Source of the DNA: Methylophilus methylotrophus DSM 46235 = ATCC 53528
GTDB taxonomy: Bacteria > Pseudomonadota > Gammaproteobacteria > Burkholderiales > Methylophilaceae
Length of the DNA stretch: 64,000 bases
NCBI RefSeq assembly: GCF_000378225.1
Contig: NZ_KB905143.1
Location: 62,001 to 126,000 of the forward strand
Reading direction: 5' to 3'
The stretch's first letter is position 1. The number at the start of each line of letters is the position of its first letter. Below the pieces are notes generated by a model that saw only the letters and a program-made list of their open reading frames with translations, made no database searches and had not been told where the DNA came from. A program made the translations under genes and the position numbers. Shown here one piece after another: positions 26,606 to 36,849 of the stretch.

Positions 26606-29600
26606 TCAGGTTGATATCACCTGCGCTGTGGCTATATTTTTTGTTGACTTTAATGGCTCAACAATCCATGCCTCAAACGCATCCAGGGTTAATGGCTTGG
26701 TAAAATAATAGCCCTGGAATATCTCGCAACCCAGGTCTTTCAGCACATTTAACTGTGCTTCTGTTTCTACCCCCTCAGCCAGAATTTCCAATTGCAAACT
26801 CTGCCCCAGTGAAATAATCGCATTCACAATGCTCTCATGATCACGACCATTCAGCATATCTCTCACAAATGACTGATCGATTTTTAACTGGTCAAACGGG
26901 AAGCGCTTCAGGTAAGACAATGAAGAGTATCCCGTGCCGAAGTCGTCCAGCGAGAAGCAAATGCCAACTTCCCTGAGCGCCGCCATCTTGGCAATAATGT
27001 CTTCCACGTTATCCACCAGCATACTTTCTGTCAGTTCAAGTTTAAGGTGTTGTGGTGAAATGCCGGTCTCGACCAGCATTTGTTGTATCTCAGCGACAAA
27101 AGCGGGCTGCAGGTATTGTTTGGGACTTACATTGACCGAGAGCACCAAATGACGCAATTGCGGATGCGTAGACCAGCGCTGCAGCATTTTGCAGGCCTCT
27201 TTTAATACCCAATGGCCCAATTCTCCAATCTGGCCAGAACTTTCAGCCAGGCTGATAAATTGCCCTGGCATGATCAATCCATGTTCAGGATGCTGCCAGC
27301 GTAAGAGTGCTTCAGCACCTACAATCTCGTGGGCCTGGTTGTATTGGGGCTGGAAATGCAGCGTGAACTCTTGCTTTTCAATGGCTGCATGTAAGTCAGC
27401 TTCCAGCGCAACCCGCTGACGAAGTTCGGTTTCCATTTGCGTGTCAAAAAAGCGGAAACCGTTCCTGCCTGCCTCTTTGGCCTTGTACATTGCCAGGTCT
27501 GCCCGGCGCAGCAATTCGTCTGTTTGACTCAGGTGTTCCGGGTCAAATAACACCACACCAATACTGGGGGTGGTGTAGTGCTGGTAATGTTTGAGTTTGA
27601 ATGGCTTTTTAAAAGCAGCCATAATCTTCTCGCAGACTCTCCGGGCCTGTTTTTCGGCCTGTGCTGGATCGTAATGCAAGCTATCCAGGACTACCACAAA
27701 CTCATCGCCACCCAACCTGCTGACGGTGTCCAAACGGCGGACGGACTGTCTGATACGTTTGGCAACTTCTACCAGCAAGGCATCGCCGACATCATGGCCA
27801 TAGGTATCATTGAGTGTCTTGAAGTTGTCGATATCAATAAATAACAAGGCACCACCTACTTGTTTGCGCATGGCTTTGCGTACGTGCGAAGACAACTTGT
27901 CTTGCAACAACAATCGATTAGGTAAGCCAGTCATGGTGTCGTAGTAGGCCAGTTGGCGGATCTGCGCATCGGCCTGCTTGCGCTCGGTAATGTCACGCAG
28001 CACAGCCACCCAGTGCGTGACCCGACCACCTTTGTCATGCAAAGGCAGTGCATCCATTTCAAGTGAAATGCCAACGCCTTCCTGGTTAATGGCTACCACC
28101 TCAGTCTTGATTGGCTGCATGTGCATAAAAGCGCTCTTGATGCGCTCCAGCTCGCGCCCCGGCGTGGCTTCTTGAAACAGCTCAAATGGTGAAATGCCTT
28201 GCAATTGCTTAACAGGCACACCGGTAATCCGTGCAAAGGCTTCGTTGAGGAATACGATTTTTTGCTGCATGGGCGAATGCATGGGCGCTTCGGTAATCAT
28301 GACAATATCATTGAGTCTGGAGACACCACTTTGTAACAGATGCAATTGCTCATCCGATTGCTCACGTTCAATCGCCAATCCCAGAATCTGCGCATAACTA
28401 TCGACAAAATCCAGTTCGGCCAACCTCGGAACGTGGCGCTGCTGGCGATACATGGCCAGCACACCCAGCACACGTCGACTCCGGGACAAGACAGGCATAC
28501 TCCAGCATGCACGTAAACCGTGCATACTGGCGAGTTCATAGCACCGATCCCAGAGTGGGTGCTCACTGAGATCTTCAGCCACCACTCGACCTTCTGTCAA
28601 TGCTGCAATGCCGCAACTGCCCAACTGTATGCGATCAATGGCTTGCGCATAGGCAGCAGGCAATCTGGCGGAGGCGGTGTGCCGCAAATGCGAGCCTTCC
28701 TGATCGAGCAATAATATGGCACAACAGGCATCCGGAAATTGATGTTCAATCAGCAACACCGCTGTATGCAAAATCTCAGATAAGGAAATATCTGCCAACA
28801 TCATGGCCTGGATCCTATCCTGTCCTTCCTTGATCGCGGCCAGTTGCTTATGCGTAGTAATATCCTGCAAGGATCCTTGCAGCTTGATAATATTACCGTC
28901 ATTATCACGTACAGGCTGTCCCATGGCACGCACCCAAAACCGGCGACCAGTGGCCGTGATTTTCTCTAACTCCAGATCATACGGCACCCCTGCTTCCATA
29001 CATGCCTTGAGCGCACTGGCCATGATAGGTTGCGACTCGGGCACAAACATACTCATCCCCTCCTCAACGGTAGGCGAGTATCCAGGCGGCATATCGTGCA
29101 AAGCAGCCACTTCATCAGACCAATGAATAAGGTTGGTTTTCAGGTCAATGACCCAACCACCGATTTTTGCCACACTGCCCGCCACCTTTAACAAATATTC
29201 AGCCTGGGTACGCCGATCAATCTCGTTTTGCAAAGCCTGGGTACGCTGGGTGACCTGTCGCCGTATCTGCACGTTCCAGACGAAGGTAGCCCCTAGCACC
29301 AGCAGCAGGATAAAAATACCGCGAAACAGCCAGATCACGTATGGCCGCTTGACCAGCATATCATCCTGGTACAGAAATCCTTCCAAGCTATACTGTTGCG
29401 GCACCAGTCCCAGATCAGCCAGGGTCTGTGCAATGCTGTTCCAGCGCTCTTCATTCATATGCCCCAAGGGCACCAGGTCTGTGAGCACATAAGGCAGCAT
29501 TACGCCAGCTTCATGTAACAACGTTTGCTTGTCGAGGCCACGCTTGGTCACTCCAGGCATGCCTGCAATCAAGTCTGCCATTTCTGCTTGATGCTTAAAA

Positions 29601-30328
29601 GCATACATCCAGCCTTTTTTGGTTGCCCGCCAAAAAGCCTGTACCCGCTCAGGATGCTCTGAAATTTCTTGCTCGCTGGTAAACAGCACATCGCCATAGA
29701 AATCTACGCCATAGGGCTGATTGCTGATCACAGAGGGTTCATAGCCCATTTGCTGCAACTGCCCAGGTTCATCCATGGCATAGGCAGAGACCACATCTAC
29801 CTTGCCCTCGATCAGGTCTTGCAGGCGCCAGGTATGCGGCACAATGGTCATCTGGCGGATATCCAGATGCTGTTTCAACAACATGGCCTTGAATTGATAT
29901 ACGCCCTGCCCATTACTGGACAGCATGACACGCTTGCCTATGAGATCTTTTGGCGTTTGAATATTGTTTTGTTTCAGGCTGAGTAATACGCCAGGTGAAT
30001 GTTGAAAAATGGCGGCCAGAGCAACCACCGGCTTACCCGAAATGCGCGACACCAAAATATCTGCATCACCAATACCGTAGTCAGCCTGGCCTGATAGCAC
30101 TTGCTGTAACGGTGACAGGTCTTTATTCCCCTCTACGAGCCGGACATTCAACCCTTCTTCACGATAATAGCCCTGCTCAACCGCAGCATAATAACCAGCA
30201 AACTGGAACTGGTGGCGCCATTTAAGTTGTACGGTAATCGTTTCCGAAGCGATGGAGATGGCTGACCCGGCCAGCGTGACGAGTGTCAGCAGCCATCTGA
30301 TCAACCTCAGGATGGGAACAGGCTTCAT
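26606..30328 (-). CDS. NMT1-PAS-GAF-PAS-GGDEF-EAL c-di-GMP enzyme
   Basis: The 1240-residue membrane protein begins with a signal sequence and a periplasmic NMT1/THI5-like solute-binding domain (about 29-325: LKWRHQFQFAGYYAAVEQGY, then GIGDADILVSR). One membrane helix (330-355) follows, then PAS, GAF (about 505-650) and a second PAS. GGDEF is intact near 872 with an upstream RxxD inhibition site (RRLD), and EAL is intact (EALLRW near 1006, DDFGTGYSSLSYL). NMT1-type domains usually bind pyrimidine thiamine precursors or related small molecules. The protein should link a periplasmic ligand to c-di-GMP turnover; which activity dominates cannot be told. Confidence 0.92.
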   Translation of the reverse strand: MKPVPILRLIRWLLTLVTLAGSAISIASETITVQLKWRHQFQFAGYYAAVEQGYYREEGLNVRLVEGNKDLSPLQQVLSGQADYGIGDADILVSRISGKPVVALAAIFQHSPGVLLSLKQNNIQTPKDLIGKRVMLSSNGQGVYQFKAMLLKQHLDIRQMTIVPHTWRLQDLIEGKVDVVSAYAMDEPGQLQQMGYEPSVISNQPYGVDFYGDVLFTSEQEISEHPERVQAFWRATKKGWMYAFKHQAEMADLIAGMPGVTKRGLDKQTLLHEAGVMLPYVLTDLVPLGHMNEERWNSIAQTLADLGLVPQQYSLEGFLYQDDMLVKRPYVIWLFRGIFILLLVLGATFVWNVQIRRQVTQRTQALQNEIDRRTQAEYLLKVAGSVAKIGGWVIDLKTNLIHWSDEVAALHDMPPGYSPTVEEGMSMFVPESQPIMASALKACMEAGVPYDLELEKITATGRRFWVRAMGQPVRDNDGNIIKLQGSLQDITTHKQLAAIKEGQDRIQAMMLADISLSEILHTAVLLIEHQFPDACCAILLLDQEGSHLRHTASARLPAAYAQAIDRIQLGSCGIAALTEGRVVAEDLSEHPLWDRCYELASMHGLRACWSMPVLSRSRRVLGVLAMYRQQRHVPRLAELDFVDSYAQILGLAIEREQSDEQLHLLQSGVSRLNDIVMITEAPMHSPMQQKIVFLNEAFARITGVPVKQLQGISPFELFQEATPGRELERIKSAFMHMQPIKTEVVAINQEGVGISLEMDALPLHDKGGRVTHWVAVLRDITERKQADAQIRQLAYYDTMTGLPNRLLLQDKLSSHVRKAMRKQVGGALLFIDIDNFKTLNDTYGHDVGDALLVEVAKRIRQSVRRLDTVSRLGGDEFVVVLDSLHYDPAQAEKQARRVCEKIMAAFKKPFKLKHYQHYTTPSIGVVLFDPEHLSQTDELLRRADLAMYKAKEAGRNGFRFFDTQMETELRQRVALEADLHAAIEKQEFTLHFQPQYNQAHEIVGAEALLRWQHPEHGLIMPGQFISLAESSGQIGELGHWVLKEACKMLQRWSTHPQLRHLVLSVNVSPKQYLQPAFVAEIQQMLVETGISPQHLKLELTESMLVDNVEDIIAKMAALREVGICFSLDDFGTGYSSLSYLKRFPFDQLKIDQSFVRDMLNGRDHESIVNAIISLGQSLQLEILAEGVETEAQLNVLKDLGCEIFQGYYFTKPLTLDAFEAWIVEPLKSTKNIATAQVIST

Positions 30329-30476
30329 GCGTATTTGGGTAATATTAAGTGCAATGACTGATTGGGCAAATTGCCGACAATCATATCCAGCTTAATTTAT
30401 ACCGCAAAAAATGTTGAACACATTACCCAAATAAGCAGGCGTTTATAGTGGTATCAATGCATTTGAATGCGCAGAC

Positions 30477-31664
30477 TCAATGCACCGGGGGTTTTAACTT
30501 TATGGCCAGCACCAACATCAATAAAGAAACCACCACCAGTAATTGGTATGCGCCAGTAAAGTGGCCGCTGATATCCCGCATCCACCCCATGATAAACGGC
30601 CCGGTAGCCGCAATCAGATAGCCTACGGTTAGCACAAAGGCATTCCAGCGATTTGCCCCGTCCGGGCTGTGAGTATGGTCTAGCGGCAAGGTCATTGCCA
30701 GCGTAAATGCACCGCCCAGGCCAAACGCTGCCAATGGCACCCATAGCCAGGGCGATTCCCCCGGCGTGGCGATACCAACCAGGCCTATGGTAGACAATAA
30801 TGCACAGCCTGCAAGCCAGCCTCGCCTGTCGATATGTCGGCTATACATGCCCACAATCGGACTGGCGAGCATGAAACAAAAAGTGAAACTGCCCAGGACA
30901 GCACCCGCCTCGGCGGCAGACATCCCCCGCTCCTGGTACATGCTAGCGGTCCAGGTCAGAATGGAATAAAACAGGAAATTGATACAGGCAAAGAATAACG
31001 CAATCAGCCATGCCACCGGCGTACGCAATGGCAAGCGCGAGTGAAAGATTGCTGTCATAGATGGCGCTGCAGAAAGTTGCCTGGTTGTGACGGACTTCCG
31101 TATCACCAACCACCAGGCGACGATTGCAATCAGGCCAAAAATCGCCCAGACACCAGTGGCCAGCCGCCAACCTGCCGATTGCAATATCCAGCCTGTGAAT
31201 CCGGCTGACAATGTACTCCCTAAAGATAGGGCTGTGGCATACACCCCCATAATGAAAGCTGCGTGATTGGCAAAACTGGCCTTGGCGATACCGGCAAACA
31301 TGGCGCCCGCCACCGCAATGCCTGCACCCACGCCTACCGTTGCCGTCATCAGGACAGTACTGTTGCTTGCATAAGCTCTCACGATCATTGCAACACTCAA
31401 GATACTCAGCGCCAGCATCAGCACTCTGTTCACACCAAAGCGGCGCACCAGCCAGGGCGTAGGCAAGGCCAATGCGCCCATCAAGACATCAGGGATCGCC
31501 GTCATCATCGAGGCCATGGCATGGCTTAACTGAAACGTATTGATGATGGCAGGCAAAGCCGGCCCCATGGAGACAATCCCTGGCCGCAGGCTGATCGCCA
31601 CCAATACGATGGCTACAATCAACCCCCATTCGGCCCTGGAAAAACTTGCTGTGTTGCCTGGCAT
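30477..31664 (-). CDS. MFS transporter, CynX/NimT type
   Basis: I chose the ATG at 31664 because TCAGGAG precedes it; the frame stays open 43 codons further upstream without a site. The 395-residue product has 12 membrane helices. It starts with EWGLIVAIVLVAISLRPGIV and contains RRFGVNRVLMLALS, the loop 2-3 motif of the major facilitator superfamily. The pattern SLRPGIVSMGP near the first helix is typical of the CynX/NimT (cyanate/2-nitroimidazole transporter) branch. The substrate is unknown. It is divergent from xthA. Confidence 0.88.
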   Translation of the reverse strand: MPGNTASFSRAEWGLIVAIVLVAISLRPGIVSMGPALPAIINTFQLSHAMASMMTAIPDVLMGALALPTPWLVRRFGVNRVLMLALSILSVAMIVRAYASNSTVLMTATVGVGAGIAVAGAMFAGIAKASFANHAAFIMGVYATALSLGSTLSAGFTGWILQSAGWRLATGVWAIFGLIAIVAWWLVIRKSVTTRQLSAAPSMTAIFHSRLPLRTPVAWLIALFFACINFLFYSILTWTASMYQERGMSAAEAGAVLGSFTFCFMLASPIVGMYSRHIDRRGWLAGCALLSTIGLVGIATPGESPWLWVPLAAFGLGGAFTLAMTLPLDHTHSPDGANRWNAFVLTVGYLIAATGPFIMGWMRDISGHFTGAYQLLVVVSLLMLVLAIKLKPPVH

Positions 31665-31815
31665 GCGGTACTCCTGAATGAATCCTGTCAGGCAAGACTG
31701 TAGTGGCGATGGCAGGATTAAAAAATACGCCATTTGCCTGATATCCTGCCAAACGCAAGCACATGACTGCAGTGATGTGGCAGCACGCGCCACAGACTCA
31801 TGTAAAATGCGCAGG

Positions 31816-31875
31816 AATCCTGGCGCGGCTAATCTTGGCAGAGATAATCCTGGGGTGGCTAATTCTGGGTCAGCT
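31816..31875 (+). repeat. Four 15-bp degenerate tandem repeats
   Basis: The units are AATCCTGGCGCGGCT, AATCTTGGCAGAGAT, AATCCTGGGGTGGCT and AATTCTGGGTCAGCT, placed head to tail. They lie 34 bases before the xthA start in the divergent promoter region. Confidence 0.75.
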
Positions 31876-31908
31876 TAAGCGCCTTTAAAAAAGTTGGGGA
31901 GAATATTG

Positions 31909-32679
31909 TTGAAACTGGCTACCTGGAATGTCAATTCACTGACCGTACGTTTGCCGCATGTATTGGACTGGCTGGCTGCCAATCAGCCAGATGTCCTTTG
32001 CCTGCAGGAAACCAAACAGGAAGATAGCAAGTTTCCTTATGCGGCGCTTAAAGAGGCAGGTTACCACGCAGTGCATAACGGGCAAAAAACCTATAACGGA
32101 GTTGCCATCATCAGCCCACACCCAATTGAAAACGTGCATCTGGACCTGCCTGATTTTGCCGACACGCAAAAAAGGATTATTGCAGCGACAATCCAGGGCG
32201 TACGTGTGATTTGCGCCTATGTGGTCAACGGACAGTCCGTAGACTCTGACAAATATCAATACAAACTGAATTGGTTAGGTGTCTTGCATGCCTGGGTGAA
32301 AGAAGAACTCAGGCAGCACGACAAACTGGCGTTACTGGGCGACTACAACATTGCCCCAGACGACAGGGACTGCCACGACCCGGTAGCCTGGCAAGGGCAG
32401 GTGCTGGTGAGCCCGCCGGAACGGGAAGCATTTCAACAACTTCTGGCGCTGGGATTACACGACAGTTTCCGGCTATTTAATGAAGAAGCCGGCCAATTCA
32501 GCTGGTGGGATTACAGGATGGCGGCCTTTCGCCGCAACATGGGCTTGCGCATTGACCATATCCTCATCAGTGAAGCCTTGAAGCCTTTATGTCAAAGCTG
32601 CATCATCGACAAGGCACCCCGCAAACTGGAGCGTCCAAGTGACCACACCCCAGTGGTGCTGACACTGGCTGACGCTTAG
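31909..32679 (+). CDS. xthA: Exodeoxyribonuclease III
   Basis: The likely start is the TTG at 31909 (MKLATWNVNSL), six bases after GGGGAGA; the resulting 256 residues match the family length. The endonuclease/exonuclease/phosphatase fold shows ATWNVNSL, the catalytic Glu in LQETKQED, GDYNIAPDDRD and the terminal SDHTPVV His. The enzyme cuts DNA at abasic sites and trims 3' ends in base-excision repair. It is a single gene preceded by a set of 15-base tandem repeats that may influence its promoter. Confidence 0.93.
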   Translation: MKLATWNVNSLTVRLPHVLDWLAANQPDVLCLQETKQEDSKFPYAALKEAGYHAVHNGQKTYNGVAIISPHPIENVHLDLPDFADTQKRIIAATIQGVRVICAYVVNGQSVDSDKYQYKLNWLGVLHAWVKEELRQHDKLALLGDYNIAPDDRDCHDPVAWQGQVLVSPPEREAFQQLLALGLHDSFRLFNEEAGQFSWWDYRMAAFRRNMGLRIDHILISEALKPLCQSCIIDKAPRKLERPSDHTPVVLTLADA

Positions 32680-32857
32680 CTTAAACCCAGCGTTTCGATT
32701 AGGACTTGAAATGGCAACGCAGGGCAGTTTGATGGTTTTTTTGTGGATATTTGAGGATCAATAGTCATTCTATTGACCGAAAATTTGCGCAAAAAAGACG
32801 CAATCTGAACAAGTTGACGTTCGGGTATATTGAAAATCGCCTGATGGAAAATCTGGG

Positions 32858-33730
32858 TTATATGGTGGGCATCACAAACTTGATGCCCTGCAAGACTTCG
32901 AGGATGCGCGATTTCAACCGTTTGTTCATCTCAGCCTCCATCTCCTGCAATTGCGTGGCGACCATGACCGCGACCTTTTCCTGTAAAGCGGCTTCAGAAG
33001 TCAACAATTCAGACTGCATGTTTTGCCTGAATTCGCTGAGTTGTGTCGCATTTAATTCGGCAAAGGCCTGCTGCAGAGACGCTTTATAGTCTGTCACCAG
33101 TTGTGTGGCGGTAGCTTCCTGACCAGCAGCCAGCGTTTGGCGGCTATTTTCTTGCAGTTGTTGCAAATGTGCATCCAGACCCCGCTCCAATTGCTCACGT
33201 AACACCTGCACACGCCCTTCTAATTGCGCTTGCTGGCGTTCAATCATGGGAGTGAGGGCATTGTCCAGCGATTGTGCCGTGGCCTGTTCCAAGACTTCTC
33301 GTAACGACTGTTCCGCTGAAGACAGTAACTGTTGTTGTGTGTCAGTTAACTGGGAGAGTTTTTCTTCAATCACCTGTAATTGCTGTTGTGACTGACTTTC
33401 CAGCGTGGTTTGAAATGTCTGCAATTGTTGTTTGCTTATATTGCCCATGGCTTCAGTGAAGGCCTGCTCAACAGATTGAATCGTGTCACCCATCTGCACT
33501 TGTGCTTTTACCGTCAACTCCTGCTGCAAGGTATTGGCATAGTCAGCCAATGACTGCTGCCCTGCCCCAAGCGCATCGGGATGCTGTCCGGCCAACTGCG
33601 CTGCAACCATCTGTGCAATTTCAGGAAGCAATGCCTCTTTAAGCTGTGTCACCAGTTCATTCATATCCGCAGCAGGCGCCGCGGCTTTTTGTACCACCTT
33701 GGTTAACACCGGAATTTCTGAAATATCCAC
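32858..33730 (-). CDS. Gln/Glu-rich coiled-coil protein of unknown function
   Basis: I do not recognise the family. The 290-residue product is almost wholly helical and rich in Gln, Glu, Leu and Ala (QQQLQVIEEKLSQLTDTQQQ, LQEMEAEMNKRLKSRILEVL), without membrane helix or signal peptide. It is predicted to form long coiled coils. A GTG start follows GGAGG. It lies 23 bases after holC and in the same direction as pepA and holC, so it is probably the third gene of that operon. A structural or DNA-replication-linked role is conceivable but there is no direct evidence. Confidence 0.75.
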   Translation of the reverse strand: MDISEIPVLTKVVQKAAAPAADMNELVTQLKEALLPEIAQMVAAQLAGQHPDALGAGQQSLADYANTLQQELTVKAQVQMGDTIQSVEQAFTEAMGNISKQQLQTFQTTLESQSQQQLQVIEEKLSQLTDTQQQLLSSAEQSLREVLEQATAQSLDNALTPMIERQQAQLEGRVQVLREQLERGLDAHLQQLQENSRQTLAAGQEATATQLVTDYKASLQQAFAELNATQLSEFRQNMQSELLTSEAALQEKVAVMVATQLQEMEAEMNKRLKSRILEVLQGIKFVMPTI

Positions 33731-33753
33731 ACAACCTCCATATACAAGCTGAA

Positions 33754-34170
33754 TTACTGCTTGCTCATATGCTGAACTTCATAACCGCGTTCGCGGTAAA
33801 ACGTCCAACGTTGCCGCCCAGCCACCTTTTCCTGTTCATCCGTACCAATCAGCTCAAACATATGGCGGAATCGACTGAAAAATTTGGGCAGCGTGGCCTG
33901 GCAATTAAACAACAGGTCATCCTGTCGAATCTGCTCTGGTTGCCAGGCCAATTGCACTGGCGTCAAAGCCGCATGTTCAGCATCTGCCAATGCGTTAGGG
34001 AAAAAGTGATCAGCCGCCTGCTGCCATAAACCCTCGCTCAGTTGCAAAGCACGCTCGCGGTCAGGCACATAAATGGTCACTTGCCGTTGCCGCGATAAGG
34101 CTTGCTCAACCAGATGCTGCATCAACACCACCTGGTCAGTCACGTCAGTATAAAAACGGATCTTAGTCAT
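33754..34170 (-). CDS. holC: DNA polymerase III chi subunit
   Basis: The 138-residue product matches HolC: IRFYTDVTDQVVLMQHLVEQ at the start, ITIYVPD-like strand (VTIYVPDRERALQLSEGLWQ), then FLPNA-like NALADA. Chi, with psi, links the clamp loader to single-stranded-DNA-binding protein in the replisome. It begins 6 bases after pepA, the usual pepA-holC arrangement of gamma- and betaproteobacteria. The start and length are normal. Confidence 0.9.
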   Translation of the reverse strand: MTKIRFYTDVTDQVVLMQHLVEQALSRQRQVTIYVPDRERALQLSEGLWQQAADHFFPNALADAEHAALTPVQLAWQPEQIRQDDLLFNCQATLPKFFSRFRHMFELIGTDEQEKVAGRQRWTFYRERGYEVQHMSKQ

Positions 34171-34176
34171 GCAGAC

Positions 34177-35658
34177 TTACCTGGCTGCCTGCTCCAGCAA
34201 ATAGGTCACCAGCAAGGGGACTGGACGGCCAGTGCCGCCTTTTTCCTTGCCAGACTTCCAGGCAGTGCCTGCAATATCCAGGTGTGCCCAATCGTATTTC
34301 TTGGCAAAACGGGACAGGAAGCAAGCGGCAGTAATACTGCCTGCTGCACGTCCGCCGATATTGGCCATGTCAGCAAAATTGCTGTCGAGCTGGCCCTGGT
34401 AATCGTCCCATAGCGGCATTTGCCAGGCTCTGTCATTGGCTTGTTCGCCAGCGGCCAGCAAGGCCTTGGCCAGATCATCATTATTGGCGAACAGGCCGCT
34501 GACATGATGACCCAGCGCGATCACACACGCACCGGTCAGGGTGGCGATATCAATCACGGCAGCAGGTTCAAACCGCTCGGCATAGGTCAGCGCATCGCAG
34601 AGAATGAGGCGGCCTTCGGCATCGGTATTCAATACCTCAATCGTCTGGCCGGACATACTGGTCAGGATATCGCCAGGCTTGGTTGCGCGGCCACTCGGCA
34701 TGTTTTCACAGGTCGGAATCAGGCCAACCACATTAAGTGGCAGTTTTAATTCGCCGATGGCTTTAAACACACCCAGCACTGAGGCCGCGCCGCACATGTC
34801 ATATTTCATTTCATCCATGTCTGCGCCGGGTTTGAGCGAAATACCGCCGGTATCAAACGTGATGCCTTTACCCACCAACACCACCGGTTTCTGCGACTTT
34901 TTACCTTGCAAATGCTGCAGCACAATAAAACGCGGCGGCTCTTCACTGCCACGTGTCACCCCCAGAAAGGAACCCATATTGAGTTTTTCAATCGCTGCCT
35001 GGTCCAATACCTCTACCTTGAATCCATAGTCTTTGGCCAGTTTTTCTGCCTGCTTGCCCAAATAAGTCGGCGTACAGATATTGGGTGGCAGATTGCCGAG
35101 ATCTTTAGCCAGGGCAACGCCTTGTCCCAGGCCGTGGCCTTGCTTGACACCGGCTTCAGCGGCAGCGACATCCGCTTTATCTGCCAGCAGCAGCACTTGC
35201 TTAAGGGGGTGCGGCTCCACAGACTTGGCCTTGATGGCATTCACTTTATAGGTGGCATCCAATGCCACTTCAGCCAATGCGGCGGCCTTTTGCTGGACTG
35301 TTATTTTTTTGAGGGTTAGGCTGGAAAAGTCAGTCGCAACATTTTCTACCCCGGTGGGCAAGGCTTTTAATGCGGCGCGGAAACTATTACGCACGCTCTT
35401 TAAAGTGACTTCATCTGTTTTACCCAGGCCAACCAGCATGACTCTTGAGGCCATGACACCTGGCAATTGACGCAACATCAGTGTACTGCCTGCCTTGCCT
35501 TCCATATCCCCTGACTTAAGGGCGGCTGAAATTGCTTTTTCACTGACGGCATCCAGTGACTTTGCGAGATCCGTCAGTTTCTTGCCTTCATAAATGCCGA
35601 CTAGCAAACAATCCATACGCAATTTTTCCGGGGAGGTGCTTTTTATGCTAAATTCCAT
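34177..35658 (-). CDS. pepA: Leucyl aminopeptidase (M17)
   Basis: The ATG at 35658 (MEFSIKST) has AGGAT six bases upstream; an ATG 24 bases earlier lacks one. The 493-residue product carries the M17 signature NTDAEGRL and the metal-binding residues in [20 protein letters not shown] and [11 protein letters not shown]. The cytoplasmic hexameric enzyme removes N-terminal Leu and similar residues using two metal ions; in some bacteria PepA also binds DNA. It is divergent from lptF and is followed by holC, a conserved neighbourhood. Confidence 0.95.
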   Translation of the reverse strand: MEFSIKSTSPEKLRMDCLLVGIYEGKKLTDLAKSLDAVSEKAISAALKSGDMEGKAGSTLMLRQLPGVMASRVMLVGLGKTDEVTLKSVRNSFRAALKALPTGVENVATDFSSLTLKKITVQQKAAALAEVALDATYKVNAIKAKSVEPHPLKQVLLLADKADVAAAEAGVKQGHGLGQGVALAKDLGNLPPNICTPTYLGKQAEKLAKDYGFKVEVLDQAAIEKLNMGSFLGVTRGSEEPPRFIVLQHLQGKKSQKPVVLVGKGITFDTGGISLKPGADMDEMKYDMCGAASVLGVFKAIGELKLPLNVVGLIPTCENMPSGRATKPGDILTSMSGQTIEVLNTDAEGRLILCDALTYAERFEPAAVIDIATLTGACVIALGHHVSGLFANNDDLAKALLAAGEQANDRAWQMPLWDDYQGQLDSNFADMANIGGRAAGSITAACFLSRFAKKYDWAHLDIAGTAWKSGKEKGGTGRPVPLLVTYLLEQAAR

Positions 35659-35745
35659 CTTTATCCTTTTTGGTTCATGCAACTAGCCTGAGTGATGGTT
35701 GTATTATCTAGTGTTTTATGCTGATTTCAAAGCGGTGCATCTAAA

Positions 35746-36849
35746 TTGAAAATTTTCAAACGTGCATTGTCTGCAGAGTTAATGTCCTCGGCCTCTGCCA
35801 TTTTCCTGATTATTCTCGGTATTGTGGTAGCCCAGCGTGCAGGTAATATCGTGCGCCAGGTGTCCAAGGGCATTTTACCCAATGACGCCATCGGCACCAT
35901 CCTGACCTTCAGCCTGGTGCAATTCATGCCCATGATGCTATCGCTGGCGATCTTCCTGGCAGTACTCCTGACGCTGACGCGCTGGCACCGTGATTCGGAA
36001 ATGGTGATCTGGATGAACGCCGGGCTCAGTTTACGCCAGTGGGTGATGCCCATCATGCGTTTTATTACTCCTATCGTACTCATCATCAGCCTGTTCAGCC
36101 TGGTGATCATGCCGTGGGCCAACGACAAGGCCGAAAACTATCGGGCACAACTCAAAAAGCGTGACGAACTCTCCTCCATCAGCCCAGGGACATTTAAAGA
36201 GTCCAATAACGGTGAGCGTATTTACTTTATTGAGAGCTTCGACAAACTGGGCTACGAGGTCAAGAATATCTTTGTGCAATCGCAGCAGCATGGAAAAACC
36301 GGCATTATCACCGCCAATAGAGGTAGCCGTTACAAAGCGCCCAATGGCGACAATTTCCTGCGTATGGAACATGGCAGGCGTTATGAAACCATCCCCAACA
36401 CCCTGGAAGTCACCACGACTGAATTCGAACGTTACGATATTCGGGTAGAGATCAAGGAATCCACACCGCCGACCAGTACTGCGCAAACCAAGTCTACACA
36501 ATCATTAATCACTGGCGCCACGACTGCTGATCAAGCAGAACTGCACTGGCGGCTAGCCATTCCCATTTCGACCATTGTCATGGTGTTACTTGCCATCCCT
36601 TTAAGCTTTGTCGACCCCCGCGCCGGGCGTTCACTCAACATTATGTTTGCCATCCTGATCTTTATCATCTACAACAACATGCTGAGTATCTTTCAAGCAT
36701 GGATCACGCAGGGAAAAATCTCGATTGTCGTTGGGCTCTGGCCAGTGCATTTAAGCTTTATCCTGCTTGGCTGGTATTTATATTACCGGCGCAAATACCT
36801 CAAACCATTGATTCCCGACTGGTTCAAACGTCGGGCAAAACGTGTATAA
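35746..36849 (+). CDS. lptF: LPS export permease LptF
   Basis: The 367-residue product is the inner-membrane permease that, with LptG and LptB, extracts lipopolysaccharide for transport to the outer membrane. It has three N-terminal membrane helices (ASAIFLIILGIVVAQ; GTILTFSLVQFMPMMLSLAI; PIVLIISLFSLVIMP), a periplasmic beta-jellyroll region (about 130-265) and three C-terminal helices. The start is TTG (MKIFKRALSAEL), which gives the expected N-terminus. The gene overlaps or abuts lptG, giving a two-gene operon divergent from pepA. Confidence 0.94.
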   Translation: MKIFKRALSAELMSSASAIFLIILGIVVAQRAGNIVRQVSKGILPNDAIGTILTFSLVQFMPMMLSLAIFLAVLLTLTRWHRDSEMVIWMNAGLSLRQWVMPIMRFITPIVLIISLFSLVIMPWANDKAENYRAQLKKRDELSSISPGTFKESNNGERIYFIESFDKLGYEVKNIFVQSQQHGKTGIITANRGSRYKAPNGDNFLRMEHGRRYETIPNTLEVTTTEFERYDIRVEIKESTPPTSTAQTKSTQSLITGATTADQAELHWRLAIPISTIVMVLLAIPLSFVDPRAGRSLNIMFAILIFIIYNNMLSIFQAWITQGKISIVVGLWPVHLSFILLGWYLYYRRKYLKPLIPDWFKRRAKRV

